This document shows positions 53,329 to 63,927 of a stretch of 64,000 nucleotides of DNA, one piece after another. The stretch is from an uncultured Bacteroidales bacterium. GTDB lineage: Bacteria > Bacteroidota > Bacteroidia > Bacteroidales > Paludibacteraceae. Every line of letters starts with the position of its first letter. Position 1 is the first letter of the stretch. The notes beneath the pieces were generated by a model, which saw nothing but the letters and a program-made list of their open reading frames with translations, did no database searches and had not been told where the DNA came from. Both the position numbers and the translations under genes were made by a program. The stretch lies in NCBI GenBank assembly GCA_902762355.1, contig CACWNR010000002.1, positions 82,012 to 146,011 of the forward strand. The letters run 5' to 3'.

Positions 53329-56300
53329 TCACTTGTTTATTTCTTGTCCTATAATACTATAGGTCTTGCCGTCACGGCGGATGAAGACATGATCGTTAAT
53401 CAGGATCTTCTCTGCCCTATCGGATGCTTTCCGTAGGGTGAGTTCAAGCGGTTGCTGAATCGTGCCCACGATCTTGTTAGGCTCATATCCAACGGTCTGT
53501 TCCGCCGACTCGCCATCGAGTGTGAATGTCACTTCTGCGGCATCCTCTCCGCCAATGAGGAAGAGGTATTGTCCGTCCTCTATCTCCGTCGGCGTGTAGT
53601 CGATACCGTTCGCGTGTGCCACCGGCATCACTTCTGCGGTAGCGAATACGACCATGTTCGTGGCGTAGGGATGAGCAGTCATTTTCTTTTCTGCTTTCGC
53701 CTCGACCGGCAGCGGCTTGTTCTCCGGATAAACCATATTCACGGTTTCCTTACCAACGCGGTAGAAGAGGTATCCTTCCCCCGGTTTGAGGGTCTGGAGC
53801 GAACCTTTCCATTTGCCGCTCTCTGTGAACACGGCTATAGCGGTACGGTTCTTGATCACATCACCTACGGAAGCGTTGTCGTAGTAGTCAGCGAAAGCGT
53901 CCGTGATGGTTCTCGTGGAGTTCATCATGTACGGCACGCTGTTCCATCCATTACGCAAGGAGATGGTGCGTTGCTGCATTGTCGGTTCGTCACCGATGAG
54001 GTACCAGTCGGTTACATCTTCGTGGCAATAAAGCATATACATATACTGCCAGCTCCAAGTATCCATTGTACCATACCACTCATAATGGGAGGTGTCGTCG
54101 GACGCGCGGTTATATTCGCTGAAGGAGAGTGCCACGGTTGATTTGACTTGGTCGTGGCGGTTCCACGAAACATAAGACGGGAGTACATCGTCGATCGCCA
54201 TCGAAGCAGGAATCTTATAGAGCGATACCCAGTTCCAGCCTTTGGAGAGTTGGATATTCATCATCTCCTTGGAGGAGGTGCTGAGCAGCATCGGCTCCTG
54301 AGGCGAGTAACCTTTAGCGGTGTTCGCCTTGTAGGATATAGCAGCGGAGGGGATCAGCGGCAGGATCTTTCCTGTCGATGCCTGCCAGAGACGGAACGCC
54401 ACATTCTCGCCAGTCAAGCTGTCCGAGCCATGGATCGTGAGATAGACAAACGCCTCGTTCAGGGCTTTGTCCACATCGATGTTAACCTTACCCACACATT
54501 CGTTGTTCACAAACGCAGCTACTATATCGTCCGCATCGGTGTCTATTTTCTCATCCACATATACCTGTGCGCGGATGTTCATCGTCGTCGGGTACTCGGA
54601 GAAATCAGCGTTCTGCCACGGGTCTTGCGCTTCAATAGAGATGTCCACCATGAGCGGCTCGGACAGATCGTTCATATCCGTGAGATAAATGAGTTCCGAG
54701 TAATCGCCTACGTTCATGTTCGGTGCATCTACGGTGAAGGTCAGCGTCCGCTCCTCCTCGGGATCCAGTGTGCCGCGTGCCTCGCTGCAGCTGAGCCATG
54801 CCGGCAGACCGTCAATCGTGAACTGGTAACGCTCGCCGGAGGTGTTGATGATCTTCGTCTTGAAGGTGAAGACATCCTCGCTGTATTCGTCGCGGTCAAG
54901 GATATATTCGATGTTCTTCTCAACCCATTTGAGACGGTTTTTATTCACAAACACAGACCATGTGACGGGGTTCTCCATCGGGTTGCCGTTTAGATCCTCT
55001 ACGTCGCGGACGGTGATTTGGATATTCTGTTTGTTGATCTCGTAGTCGAACATATTGAGGTTGATCATCAGCTCGTCGTTGTTGTACGCCCAGTCGAAGT
55101 TCATCTTGCTCAGCGTAGCTTTCTCGCGTGCCGGAGGGAGATTCAGGTAGTCGGCTTGCGCTTTAGCTTGTTCGATATATGCCGAGTCGATCAGCGGTTG
55201 CACTTTGCCTTCCACAACCACACCTTCGGAGGTCTTGAAGACACGCTGGTCATTCGGAGAGAAGACTTTGCGGATGATACCACTGCTGTTCTCTTGGTCA
55301 TCTGAGAAGGTGAGTAGCGCCATCAATCCCATCTCATCACCGGATGGCGATATATTGTCGTACTGCTCAATGAGGTTCTGCGGCAATGCTTGCTCGAACA
55401 GCACGAGATTATCGATGTTACCTATTAATCCTTTGCTACCGAGGTACATCGTTCCGCTGAACGCACCCACCTCGTCCGAAAGGATGGAGGAGATGAGGTT
55501 GCCGTCTATGTAGATAGCCGTAGCGTTATAGGTACGGTTGATTGTCAGTACGAACGAGTGCCATGCACCATCGTTGAATGAACCGGCAAGCCGCTGATTC
55601 AGTTGGTCATTGCTGTAGTAGAGTTCGCCGTTTCGGAAACCGATGAAGGAACCAAGCGCTTCGCCTGTAGTGGCATCCTGATTGCCGGCTGTGAGCAGTG
55701 CTACCGTATCTCCTTGCAACGACTCGGCGCGGAACCAGAACATAAGGGTCATATCCTTCGCTGACGAACGGGAGAGCAGTTCGTCTTTCAGCCGGATTCC
55801 CTCCTGCGTACCATCGAAAGCAAGGGAGATACCATCCGGAGTTGTCCAACTGCCGTTGTGCATCAGGAGGTGTGCGCCGTTCGCTTTATCATTGATGATA
55901 TATCCCTTTCCTTCATTCATGGGATAATAGTCGGCTAACTTACGCTCGTAACCGGTCATCTGCACCATGTAGGTATCGCTGATCTCCTCCTGGGTGAGGG
56001 CTTTGGTCCAGATGCGAGCCTCCAGCATGTTGCCTCTAAAACCACGACCGAATATAAGCGGTGCCTTGACATTGTACTGAGGAGCATCAGAGCCGTTGAG
56101 ATCAAGGCTCACATTCTCCGTTCCGATATAGAAGAGTACTTTCTGACTCTCGTAGTTATAGACAGCCGCTACACGGGTGAAACCGCTGATCACTTTGCTG
56201 ACAGGCTTGGAGCTAATCACCTTGTCTCCAAACTGCAGATACAGCGTTGTTCCCTCTTTGATACCGAACTTCAGTCCCTCGTCACCATGCTCAAAGAGTA

Positions 56301-59300
56301 CTGCGCTCGAACCATCCTCTGCCGGTTTGATCATCAGGTCTATTGTGAAGGACTTGGCAGACAGATTGCGCATGATTGGCGACAAAGCATACGAGCTCTC
56401 TGCTTCCGCAAAGAAGACGGAAGTCGAAGCTAACAATCCTGTGGTATTGGTATAACCGGTCACTTGGAAGTTATTGTCCTTATCCAGATAATTGCCGGCT
56501 ATCGGTTCGTTGAAGCGAAGCAATATCTGGTTATCGCCGGTGAGAATACTATTCGTCGGATTGGGTTTGCCAAATACGCGCGGCACGCGTGTATCCTTTA
56601 TACCGCGCATGACTGCAGATGGACGTGTGATGAATCCGTTTCCGTGGCGGCAGAAAGCTACGGCGCGCAGGTCATACTGCTGCTCCATCGGATCACGCTC
56701 GCCGTAGAAATGGATATTCTCGATACGACCCGAACTGATCATCGCCTTGTTGCCCGAAGCAGCATGATAGAGGCTGTCGTCCGCGTAGTACGAGCAGAGG
56801 TTCACCCATCCGTCGTCGCTATGCGTGGACAACTTGTATTGGAACTCGATGTGATCGAAGTTCTTGTAGTTAACATCAAATCCGTCAATGACAACCGGTA
56901 GATACCATCCCGTCGAGTCTTGCGGAGAGAGAGTATTCATGATCCAGTTGCTATGCGGCGCGGAGATATTTATAGGGCATGCTACCGGCATATAGTGAAC
57001 CGAGAACGTACATCGCGCGAACTCCGTGAGACTGCAACTGGAGACTAACGACAGCGTGATATCATCAAAATCATATCCTTCGCCCGCATAGACCTCTACG
57101 CGCTTGAACTGAATATCATTGCGGCTCAGTAACATCTCCCGCCCTTGCTCCAACAACGCCTCGCCGTCAATCATGATCTTCGCACCCTTGGGGTTAGTGC
57201 CTTGTTGCACTTTGAGCGTAAACGGTATAGGCATGTTATCCACGCTCTGGTACGGCACTTCGCTCTCGTTGGTGAGATGGAGATTGAAGACTGCCGGCTG
57301 ATCTACGGGCACATTGCTGCGCTCGTGTACATCGATATCTAATTTTGGGTTCTCTAATTTGAGTGTCCCGGCCGAGAGCGGAGTCTTAGGCGTATAGAAA
57401 CGGGTCGAGTCCGGTCCTTCCCACGGACAGCGGGTTGCACCTCCGTTGAGGAAATAGACATACGAACCGTAGAGATAGTCGTCGGCCTCCGTGAAATCGC
57501 GGTTGTCCCCGGTCTCGTCGTTGAATCCGCTCTTCTTATCCACTACGCGATAGACGCTGACATTCAGATACTCCAGCGACAGATTGTCTCCACTGAGGGT
57601 AAATCCGGTGGATTTGGAGGTTGTACTGCTGCTTGTAGCGGGACTCATGTTCCAATCCATATTGAGGATAGGGGTGAACTCGAATTTCCACGTAGCAGCC
57701 GCTGTCTTACCTACCACCTCTAATGGTTTGTCGTCCGCGGAGCCCAACTGTTGGAAGGCGGTTTCTAGCAACTTGGTAATGCTTGTACTGGCGCCCTGGA
57801 CCATTTTCAAATCCTTACCGGGCAGCGCACTATTCAGAGACAAGCCCGGGTAGGTCACTTTCGTAAAGACAGAACTGGTGGAGTTATAACTCTCGCTATG
57901 GGATACAGAGGTAGCGCCGCCTACTGACCACGTGCCTACCAACTCGCTATTCGAGCCGCGGAGGGCGTCAATCTTCTCGCGTTCGTTCTTCACCAGAAGC
58001 GAGAACCAGTTGACATATTGGCGGTTATAGGATGCTACTTCGTCGTCATAGAGATTGTCATCCGGCGTAATCTGAACGTAATAGCCGTCCAAACCGAAGT
58101 TCTCATCGGAGGGAGCCACTTTGCTCCAATAAACGGGTTTGCCGGTAGAGGTAGCAATTGCTGCGACCGTAGCACTATCGCCCGTCATGAGGAGCGCGTC
58201 ACGCTGCTGTACCAACTGCGAGAGCAGCGTGTTCTCAATATAATCCTGCGTATAGACGAAGGTGGAGTTGATATACGATGTAGCGCCTAACTCGGTACCG
58301 ATGACGAGATAGTATTTCTCTCCCTTGGCGTCTCTACCTTCGGCGATAGTACGCATCGTACCGTTGGCAGCCTGCGCCGAGAGCGTGACATAGGTCAGCG
58401 AGTCGAGGGGCTGTACGGCGTCCATTATTCCGTAGAGCACATTCTGGGTCGCGCCGATGAATACATCCGCCGGAGCACCTACCGAAAGCGGGTCGCCGGC
58501 CGTGGAAATACGATCAGAAGTGGTGAAGGTATAAGTGCCACTATGCTTATAGAGGAAACTGCTGGTAATAGGCAGGGTCAAGGAATAGTTGGAGGTCGCC
58601 TCTGTCGGCGTTCCTGTCCATATACCGCCGCCCATTCCTGCAAAAGCACCCATATAGATATTGGCGCCTGCTCCATATTTGAGCGTGATTCCCAAACCGA
58701 ACGTCAGTTGGAAATCCGTATTGCAGGAATAACTATAGGACGTACCTGCATCGAGGTAGGCGGAACTACCTGATCCCGGAGGATCGCGCAGGACATCCAG
58801 CAGGATTACTTCTCCATGCGTGGAAGCCGTGAAGTCGTTGCCTTTCAGTTTGTCACCCGCTACAAAGGCACGTATAGCCTGGGTCTCCACATAGGCACCC
58901 TGGTATTCAACCGAGAGGTCGAGTACACGCAGTGCATCCTCGCCCGTCTTGATGAACGATACATAGTCCACCGGCACTACAATCTGCGCCTGTCCGTTCG
59001 CATCCAGTTGATGGGTTTGAATCTCGGTATTGATAGCGTCGTGCATACCGTTATAGACCTTGAGTGTACCGCCCTGGAGCCGTACTTCTTCATGCTGCAG
59101 AGAAGTAGGATCATTATTGTAATAGTAATCCTCATGGGCGGTAACGCAGAACTGGTATTTCTCGGAGTTGAATACCGGTGCGCCGAAAAGATAGGTATAA
59201 CTGCCGTCTTCTTGTTCCTCCACTACAGGCACCTCGATATTTTGGTTTTGAATATTCCGGCGCGTAATGGTTTTCTCGCCATAATAATCCACCGGCATAC

Positions 59301-62300
59301 CGAACTGCAACTGGGTGCAAGATACCGTGATTGGACTATGATAGGTGATGCTGTACGCCTCGTTGTAATCCACCTCTTTGCCTTCTTCCGTATTGGTACG
59401 ATATTGCAGCGGTGCGTTCGTCAGATCCAGTGTCTCACTGGTCTTACCCTCCGCATAGAGCGTAGCGTAGCCGCGAGCGGTCGCCTGTGTGATCTTGTAC
59501 TTGACAGGGAAGAGATCGACATAATACTCACCCGTGTTCACATCCGGATAGATGATGATGCGTTTCTTGTAGTATTCCGTGCGGGTAGCACCTACCGTGT
59601 CCACAGCCTCTCCGTTGCGCACCTCGTGAGGCCGGTTGATAATGACGCTATCGCGCGTCAAATCATCCTTATAATGAATGATTTGCGAGATATTGTCGCC
59701 TTCGAGTTCGAAGACCATCTTGAGGTCATCGCCGAGGTTGTTCCGGCTAAGGCCAAAGCCTAAGGGTTTCTCCGCCTGGGTACGACCACCGGCGAGACGA
59801 CCGATAAGGCGCACTTTCGTCAGATCCGTAATACGTACATCGTCCAGCGCTTTGACAAGCAAGAGGGTGCTGTCTTCGCTCTCATCGTCCATCTTCACAA
59901 AACCATTATTGAGGAAGGTATGCCCTTCTTTGTATGCCTGGAGGGTAAAGCGGTCGTTCTCCGGCACGCGGAGTTCGAAATTACCCGAAGCATCTGTCTT
60001 GTAGAGCGCGGAGCCGTTCATGACAGGAATATCATTCAGCTTGAAGTTCACATCCCTTGCCGGAACGGTACTGTTCTCATAGAGCACGCGTCCTGTCAGG
60101 CGGACGGAGGAGATATTGGCGAAATTGATATTCTCCTTGATACAATCATCCAGCCCGAGAGTCACCGACGCATTATTCGCAGAGGTGTTGTTATAGGTGA
60201 ACTGCGCCTTGGTCGAAGTAGGAGTGATCGCATAGGGATAGCCTTCGCCGTAGATCAGGCTGTCCAGCAGGTAGTAACCGTTCTCGTCCGTTTCGACCGT
60301 CTGTACAATCGTGCCGTCGGAGGTGCGTGAACCTACTACCGTGATACCCGGACAAGCGGTGCCGTCCTCGTAACGGACATAACCGCTCACCTTGCCGTAC
60401 GGGTTACGCGAACCTACCGCCGTAGCATCTACGGACTTCACATTGCCGTTGCACTCGTACGTCATTGTCAGGCGATATTCCCATTCGGGAGATACGAACG
60501 GATTAGCTGTACGGTCTTTGTACCAACTGCCTGTATAGTTCTCCACCAATACCGTCCAAGCGGTGTCGCTGCCTGCCGGGCGTGTCTCAATCTTGTAGGA
60601 ACCCACATTGCCATCCGTTGTTTCCCAGCGCAGCAGCACTCCGTCGGAGTACTCCAGTTGGGTAGCAGCGAAGGTATTGAGGTTTGCCGCCTCGGTGAAA
60701 TAGACAATCGAATCTTTGTCGCGTGCCGGTGAAACAGGCTTTGGATCGTAGTTGAGGCTGTCGTTATGTACGGTCACATCCGTGGTATCCACATACACCT
60801 CGTATCGATAGTGAACACAAGGCGTTGACGCTATGTCGGAGAAGCGCACTAACGGCATAATACCGGTATATGTATTATCATTCTGGTGATACTTGATCCT
60901 ATTGATGGCAGCCTGCACACTATCCCGTGGAATCTCCATATCTACCGTATCTCCCAGCTCTGTAAAGATCTTACGGAGCATGAAGCGCTGCTTGGGATCC
61001 AGATAGTAATGGCTGTAGCCCGGCGCCTCTTCGCTACGGGCGCGGTTGCGGTTCGTATTTTGGATATTCAGAGAGAAATTCACACGATGGCTGGTCTCGA
61101 AATCATCCGCCAAGCGGTAAGTCAGATGCTTGGAAAGCGGCCACGGACTATAAGTGTAGAGAGGCTCGTACGCCATTTTCACAGCAAAGTCATGCCCATC
61201 CCATCCCCATTGGGAGGAAGACACACGGCGAACGCGATAGTAAACAGTGTGGCTCTTCTCCACGGGATTCCACCATGCGGCTTCCACCGTATCCTGATAG
61301 GTATAGGTCTGGTGGTCGAGTGTATCCGTCATCAGCGAGTCGTACGCCATCTGTATCAGTTCGATCGTCGTGGCGTCCGAGAAATCCGAGCGGTACGCAC
61401 GCTGGATTTCGAACATGTCGTTCTCCATCAGTTCATCCTCCGCCGGATGGTAGATTTTCCAGGTCAGTTGCTTCTTGCGGTAATCGATAAACCACTTGCC
61501 GGAAGCCTTGTCCTGCGTCTTGAGACCGGAGATTGCAAAATCATGGATCTTGTGGTATGCCGGTATATTGACCGAATTGGAGTTCAGCACTTGCGTTTGC
61601 GTGCTATCCATCGAACGCTGGATCTCCATCGTGATATATAGGCTGCGGACTACATCGTCGCTGTTCACAAAAATCATATCCGCTCTCGCGTCACAAGGGA
61701 TAGGATCTCCCGTACCGTTGAGCCAATACCGATACGGTTGTTGTACCGAAACGTATGGAACAGCAATCTTACCATAACCGGCTGTTCCGTTTTCATTTAG
61801 GACATATAGGAACGGAGTTTGTAACTGCGGTGCGGGATCGGGATCACCACCTGTTATTTTCGCTAATGTGCGTTGTTGGCTTTGTCGTGCCTGGTCGGAC
61901 GGATCTCCTCCCTCACGACGGAAATGCACCGTGTTACCCACCCAATATGTCTTGTTGGCAAACTCGGTGGGTTCGATAAAGTCGAACTCTAAATAGGTCA
62001 ACCAGTCAGCTGTTCCTTGGCGTTTGAGCCAGAACTCATGCCACTGACCGTCGGCAGACACATGTACAGGCTCTCCATCGTAGGTATTGGTCACAATGAT
62101 GGCACCGGATAGCAATTTCAAACGCACCCACCCTCGATCACTGGGGTTTGTACAGTCTTCACAGTCATCTGCGGCTGGCCTGTTATGCCCGGCGTTGTCC
62201 GCCTCGTAAATCATAAAGTTCGGGTAGTCGGTATCGGCTGCTCCTTCCAAATGGGTCCAGCAACGAGAGCCTTGAGTCACATTCGACTCATCTGCATACG

Positions 62301-62508
62301 CCCAGAAATTTCGGCTCGTACCGCAGGCAAACACGAGAATCTTGTAATGCACTTTCCCGTTTCCGGCTGCATAAGCCGAATAATGGGTTCCACCCACCTC
62401 TTCACGGAAATACCAATCTCCGTGACTCGCGCGAGCGAAAAGGTTTGTCACAGGCACCGATGCCAGCGTCAAAACTGCTAACAAATAAAGAATAGTCTTT
62501 TTCATCAT
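53329..62508 (-). CDS. Giant LamG/BACON multidomain surface protein
   Basis: 3,059 aa. Signal peptide 1-25 (KKTILYLLAVLTLASVPVTN). An N-terminal half of Fn3-like and CarboxypepD-regulatory-like units includes KVSGYVRYEDGTACPGITVV at about 706. Two LamG/concanavalin-like domains lie at about 2030-2190 (KSFTIDLMIKPAEDGSSAVL) and 2235-2380 (DMTLMFWFRAESLQ), an Ig-like border at 2500, and a BACON-type module near 2570-2640 (GLPAWLSCSEARGTLDPEEE). The short tail DHVFIRRDGKTYSIIGQEIN ends the chain. It is first in its operon, with a consensus promoter and the block shared with 49378. A likely T9SS-exported giant adhesin or glycan-binding protein. Confidence 0.85.
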   Translation of the reverse strand: MMKKTILYLLAVLTLASVPVTNLFARASHGDWYFREEVGGTHYSAYAAGNGKVHYKILVFACGTSRNFWAYADESNVTQGSRCWTHLEGAADTDYPNFMIYEADNAGHNRPAADDCEDCTNPSDRGWVRLKLLSGAIIVTNTYDGEPVHVSADGQWHEFWLKRQGTADWLTYLEFDFIEPTEFANKTYWVGNTVHFRREGGDPSDQARQSQQRTLAKITGGDPDPAPQLQTPFLYVLNENGTAGYGKIAVPYVSVQQPYRYWLNGTGDPIPCDARADMIFVNSDDVVRSLYITMEIQRSMDSTQTQVLNSNSVNIPAYHKIHDFAISGLKTQDKASGKWFIDYRKKQLTWKIYHPAEDELMENDMFEIQRAYRSDFSDATTIELIQMAYDSLMTDTLDHQTYTYQDTVEAAWWNPVEKSHTVYYRVRRVSSSQWGWDGHDFAVKMAYEPLYTYSPWPLSKHLTYRLADDFETSHRVNFSLNIQNTNRNRARSEEAPGYSHYYLDPKQRFMLRKIFTELGDTVDMEIPRDSVQAAINRIKYHQNDNTYTGIMPLVRFSDIASTPCVHYRYEVYVDTTDVTVHNDSLNYDPKPVSPARDKDSIVYFTEAANLNTFAATQLEYSDGVLLRWETTDGNVGSYKIETRPAGSDTAWTVLVENYTGSWYKDRTANPFVSPEWEYRLTMTYECNGNVKSVDATAVGSRNPYGKVSGYVRYEDGTACPGITVVGSRTSDGTIVQTVETDENGYYLLDSLIYGEGYPYAITPTSTKAQFTYNNTSANNASVTLGLDDCIKENINFANISSVRLTGRVLYENSTVPARDVNFKLNDIPVMNGSALYKTDASGNFELRVPENDRFTLQAYKEGHTFLNNGFVKMDDESEDSTLLLVKALDDVRITDLTKVRLIGRLAGGRTQAEKPLGFGLSRNNLGDDLKMVFELEGDNISQIIHYKDDLTRDSVIINRPHEVRNGEAVDTVGATRTEYYKKRIIIYPDVNTGEYYVDLFPVKYKITQATARGYATLYAEGKTSETLDLTNAPLQYRTNTEEGKEVDYNEAYSITYHSPITVSCTQLQFGMPVDYYGEKTITRRNIQNQNIEVPVVEEQEDGSYTYLFGAPVFNSEKYQFCVTAHEDYYYNNDPTSLQHEEVRLQGGTLKVYNGMHDAINTEIQTHQLDANGQAQIVVPVDYVSFIKTGEDALRVLDLSVEYQGAYVETQAIRAFVAGDKLKGNDFTASTHGEVILLDVLRDPPGSGSSAYLDAGTSYSYSCNTDFQLTFGLGITLKYGAGANIYMGAFAGMGGGIWTGTPTEATSNYSLTLPITSSFLYKHSGTYTFTTSDRISTAGDPLSVGAPADVFIGATQNVLYGIMDAVQPLDSLTYVTLSAQAANGTMRTIAEGRDAKGEKYYLVIGTELGATSYINSTFVYTQDYIENTLLSQLVQQRDALLMTGDSATVAAIATSTGKPVYWSKVAPSDENFGLDGYYVQITPDDNLYDDEVASYNRQYVNWFSLLVKNEREKIDALRGSNSELVGTWSVGGATSVSHSESYNSTSSVFTKVTYPGLSLNSALPGKDLKMVQGASTSITKLLETAFQQLGSADDKPLEVVGKTAAATWKFEFTPILNMDWNMSPATSSSTTSKSTGFTLSGDNLSLEYLNVSVYRVVDKKSGFNDETGDNRDFTEADDYLYGSYVYFLNGGATRCPWEGPDSTRFYTPKTPLSAGTLKLENPKLDIDVHERSNVPVDQPAVFNLHLTNESEVPYQSVDNMPIPFTLKVQQGTNPKGAKIMIDGEALLEQGREMLLSRNDIQFKRVEVYAGEGYDFDDITLSLVSSCSLTEFARCTFSVHYMPVACPINISAPHSNWIMNTLSPQDSTGWYLPVVIDGFDVNYKNFDHIEFQYKLSTHSDDGWVNLCSYYADDSLYHAASGNKAMISSGRIENIHFYGERDPMEQQYDLRAVAFCRHGNGFITRPSAVMRGIKDTRVPRVFGKPNPTNSILTGDNQILLRFNEPIAGNYLDKDNNFQVTGYTNTTGLLASTSVFFAEAESSYALSPIMRNLSAKSFTIDLMIKPAEDGSSAVLFEHGDEGLKFGIKEGTTLYLQFGDKVISSKPVSKVISGFTRVAAVYNYESQKVLFYIGTENVSLDLNGSDAPQYNVKAPLIFGRGFRGNMLEARIWTKALTQEEISDTYMVQMTGYERKLADYYPMNEGKGYIINDKANGAHLLMHNGSWTTPDGISLAFDGTQEGIRLKDELLSRSSAKDMTLMFWFRAESLQGDTVALLTAGNQDATTGEALGSFIGFRNGELYYSNDQLNQRLAGSFNDGAWHSFVLTINRTYNATAIYIDGNLISSILSDEVGAFSGTMYLGSKGLIGNIDNLVLFEQALPQNLIEQYDNISPSGDEMGLMALLTFSDDQENSSGIIRKVFSPNDQRVFKTSEGVVVEGKVQPLIDSAYIEQAKAQADYLNLPPAREKATLSKMNFDWAYNNDELMINLNMFDYEINKQNIQITVRDVEDLNGNPMENPVTWSVFVNKNRLKWVEKNIEYILDRDEYSEDVFTFKTKIINTSGERYQFTIDGLPAWLSCSEARGTLDPEEERTLTFTVDAPNMNVGDYSELIYLTDMNDLSEPLMVDISIEAQDPWQNADFSEYPTTMNIRAQVYVDEKIDTDADDIVAAFVNNECVGKVNIDVDKALNEAFVYLTIHGSDSLTGENVAFRLWQASTGKILPLIPSAAISYKANTAKGYSPQEPMLLSTSSKEMMNIQLSKGWNWVSLYKIPASMAIDDVLPSYVSWNRHDQVKSTVALSFSEYNRASDDTSHYEWYGTMDTWSWQYMYMLYCHEDVTDWYLIGDEPTMQQRTISLRNGWNSVPYMMNSTRTITDAFADYYDNASVGDVIKNRTAIAVFTESGKWKGSLQTLKPGEGYLFYRVGKETVNMVYPENKPLPVEAKAEKKMTAHPYATNMVVFATAEVMPVAHANGIDYTPTEIEDGQYLFLIGGEDAAEVTFTLDGESAEQTVGYEPNKIVGTIQQPLELTLRKASDRAEKILINDHVFIRRDGKTYSIIGQEINK

Positions 62509-62570
62509 TGTGTTAGATTTATTAAGTATAAAATTTTTGTGATTTTTTCACAACATAAACCACGTCGGCG

Positions 62571-62602
62571 CAAAATTACAAAAAAAAATGCACATACGCA
62601 AT
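62571..62602 (-). promoter_or_regulatory. Promoter of the 62508 operon
   Basis: Minus strand: ATTG (62602-62599), a 20-nt spacer, then TAATTTTG (62578-62571). Confidence 0.82.
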
Positions 62603-62620
62603 GCGCACGCGCATTTTTTT

Positions 62621-62673
62621 ACAAAGTGTATCCTAAAAGGGTCAGAAATTTACGAATTGTTTCCTAAATAAGG
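62621..62673 (-). promoter_or_regulatory. Shared upstream block, copy 2
   Basis: 53 bp that match 49378-49431, at the same distance (18 bp) from the -33 element. Confidence 0.65.
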
Positions 62674-62726
62674 GGATTAATACAAAAAGCCAATGATCCA
62701 CAATGGAAGTTTATGACCATACGGAT

Positions 62727-63761
62727 TTAGAAGTATTCTCTTACAGCAAATTCATATTGATCAATGAAAATCTTTTTGAAAGCGTGCAGATTATTCTGTT
62801 CATAGAAAATCAGCATCGCTTTCTTATAATCAATAGAATCAACCGTGCGGAATGATAATGGGCAGTAGCCATTTGCTATTAGCATTGCATTGCTTGTGAT
62901 ACGTGCTGTTCGTTTGTTTCCATCCATAAATGGCTGAATATAACTTAATAACAAAAGTACCAACAATGCCTTTTCAAACACATTCGTGTGACTGTTGATT
63001 AACGCACAAGTATCACGCATGGCCTCGCGAATCTGGAATTCATTATCTAACGGCCTGTATTGAGTCCCCGTTATACCCACACGTCGATGACGCAGACCCG
63101 TATCAACCGACAATTCCTTGGTAAGCAATTGATGGATGTCCTCGATATGGCTGATGCTCAACTCTTGTAAATAGTCAGGATTGTCCAATATAAACCGTAA
63201 CGCGTCTTTGTGATTCAGCAGCATTACAGCCTCTTCCTTGGTCTTGCCTTCTGCTGTCTTACTTTCACGCAACAACCGCTCTGTCTCAAGAAGCGAATAC
63301 GTGTTACCCTCTATCTGTGATGATTTCCAACTTAAATCAATACCCAACCGCTCCATCTCTTTACGATACTCATTCTCACTCATATCTGATAAGTGGGCAC
63401 GAAAATCCGCTTGTAAAGTATTTAGATGTTTCAACTCATCCTCCGTAAACAAAGCAACTTGCGGCAACTGCTCATTAATAAGCGCGAAGTTAAAACTTGT
63501 TTGGACTTGCCGGTCGTCTGCTTCTTGTGCAAAGTAGGTGTCCAAATCTAAAGGCATTAATAAATGAGCACGATTGGATAAGGAATACCTCGTTGCGCGC
63601 GCTTTTCCCTCTACGATGATATCGCCAATCTCAACTCCCGACGCTATAAACCTTTTTAGTGTGGCGTCACTTTCTTTAAAACCGATACCTGCGCGAATTT
63701 CCTCACGCGATGAGAGAGGGTGATAGTGCAAAAACTGCAATATTTCACGAGCTGTTTCCAT
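62727..63761 (-). CDS. Fic-domain protein with altered catalytic motif
   Basis: 344 aa. N-terminal winged-helix-like region (about 1-70: SSREEIRAGIGFKESDATLK), then the Fic fold from about 130. It has an inhibitory-helix-like motif SSQIEGN (about 147; S-x-x-x-E-G) and a core YIQPFMDGNKRTAR (about 285) that corresponds to HPFxxGNxRxxR but with Gln in place of the catalytic His. The remaining phosphate-binding residues (DGN, R...R) are kept. Normal Fic enzymes AMPylate or otherwise modify targets; this one may be inactive or use another chemistry. It is a single gene. Confidence 0.85.
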   Translation of the reverse strand: METAREILQFLHYHPLSSREEIRAGIGFKESDATLKRFIASGVEIGDIIVEGKARATRYSLSNRAHLLMPLDLDTYFAQEADDRQVQTSFNFALINEQLPQVALFTEDELKHLNTLQADFRAHLSDMSENEYRKEMERLGIDLSWKSSQIEGNTYSLLETERLLRESKTAEGKTKEEAVMLLNHKDALRFILDNPDYLQELSISHIEDIHQLLTKELSVDTGLRHRRVGITGTQYRPLDNEFQIREAMRDTCALINSHTNVFEKALLVLLLLSYIQPFMDGNKRTARITSNAMLIANGYCPLSFRTVDSIDYKKAMLIFYEQNNLHAFKKIFIDQYEFAVREYF

Positions 63762-63783
63762 AAGCTAATTTTAAAAATCGGTG

Positions 63784-63791
63784 CAAAATTA
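63784..63791 (-). promoter_or_regulatory. -7 element of the Fic gene promoter
   Basis: TAATTTTG on the minus strand, 23 bp before the start. The nearest TTTG is 24 nt upstream instead of 20, so the match is partial. Confidence 0.55.
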
Positions 63792-63927
63792 CAAAAAATA
63801 TTTGAATAATCGGCTCAAATAGAGCAAAAAAATGCAAAAAATCTTATATTTTTGAGCCGATTCGGAGTTTTTGGGAGAAAACCAGGCTGTATATACAAGG
63901 ATTTGCACAAAAAAAACGCACCCGAAG

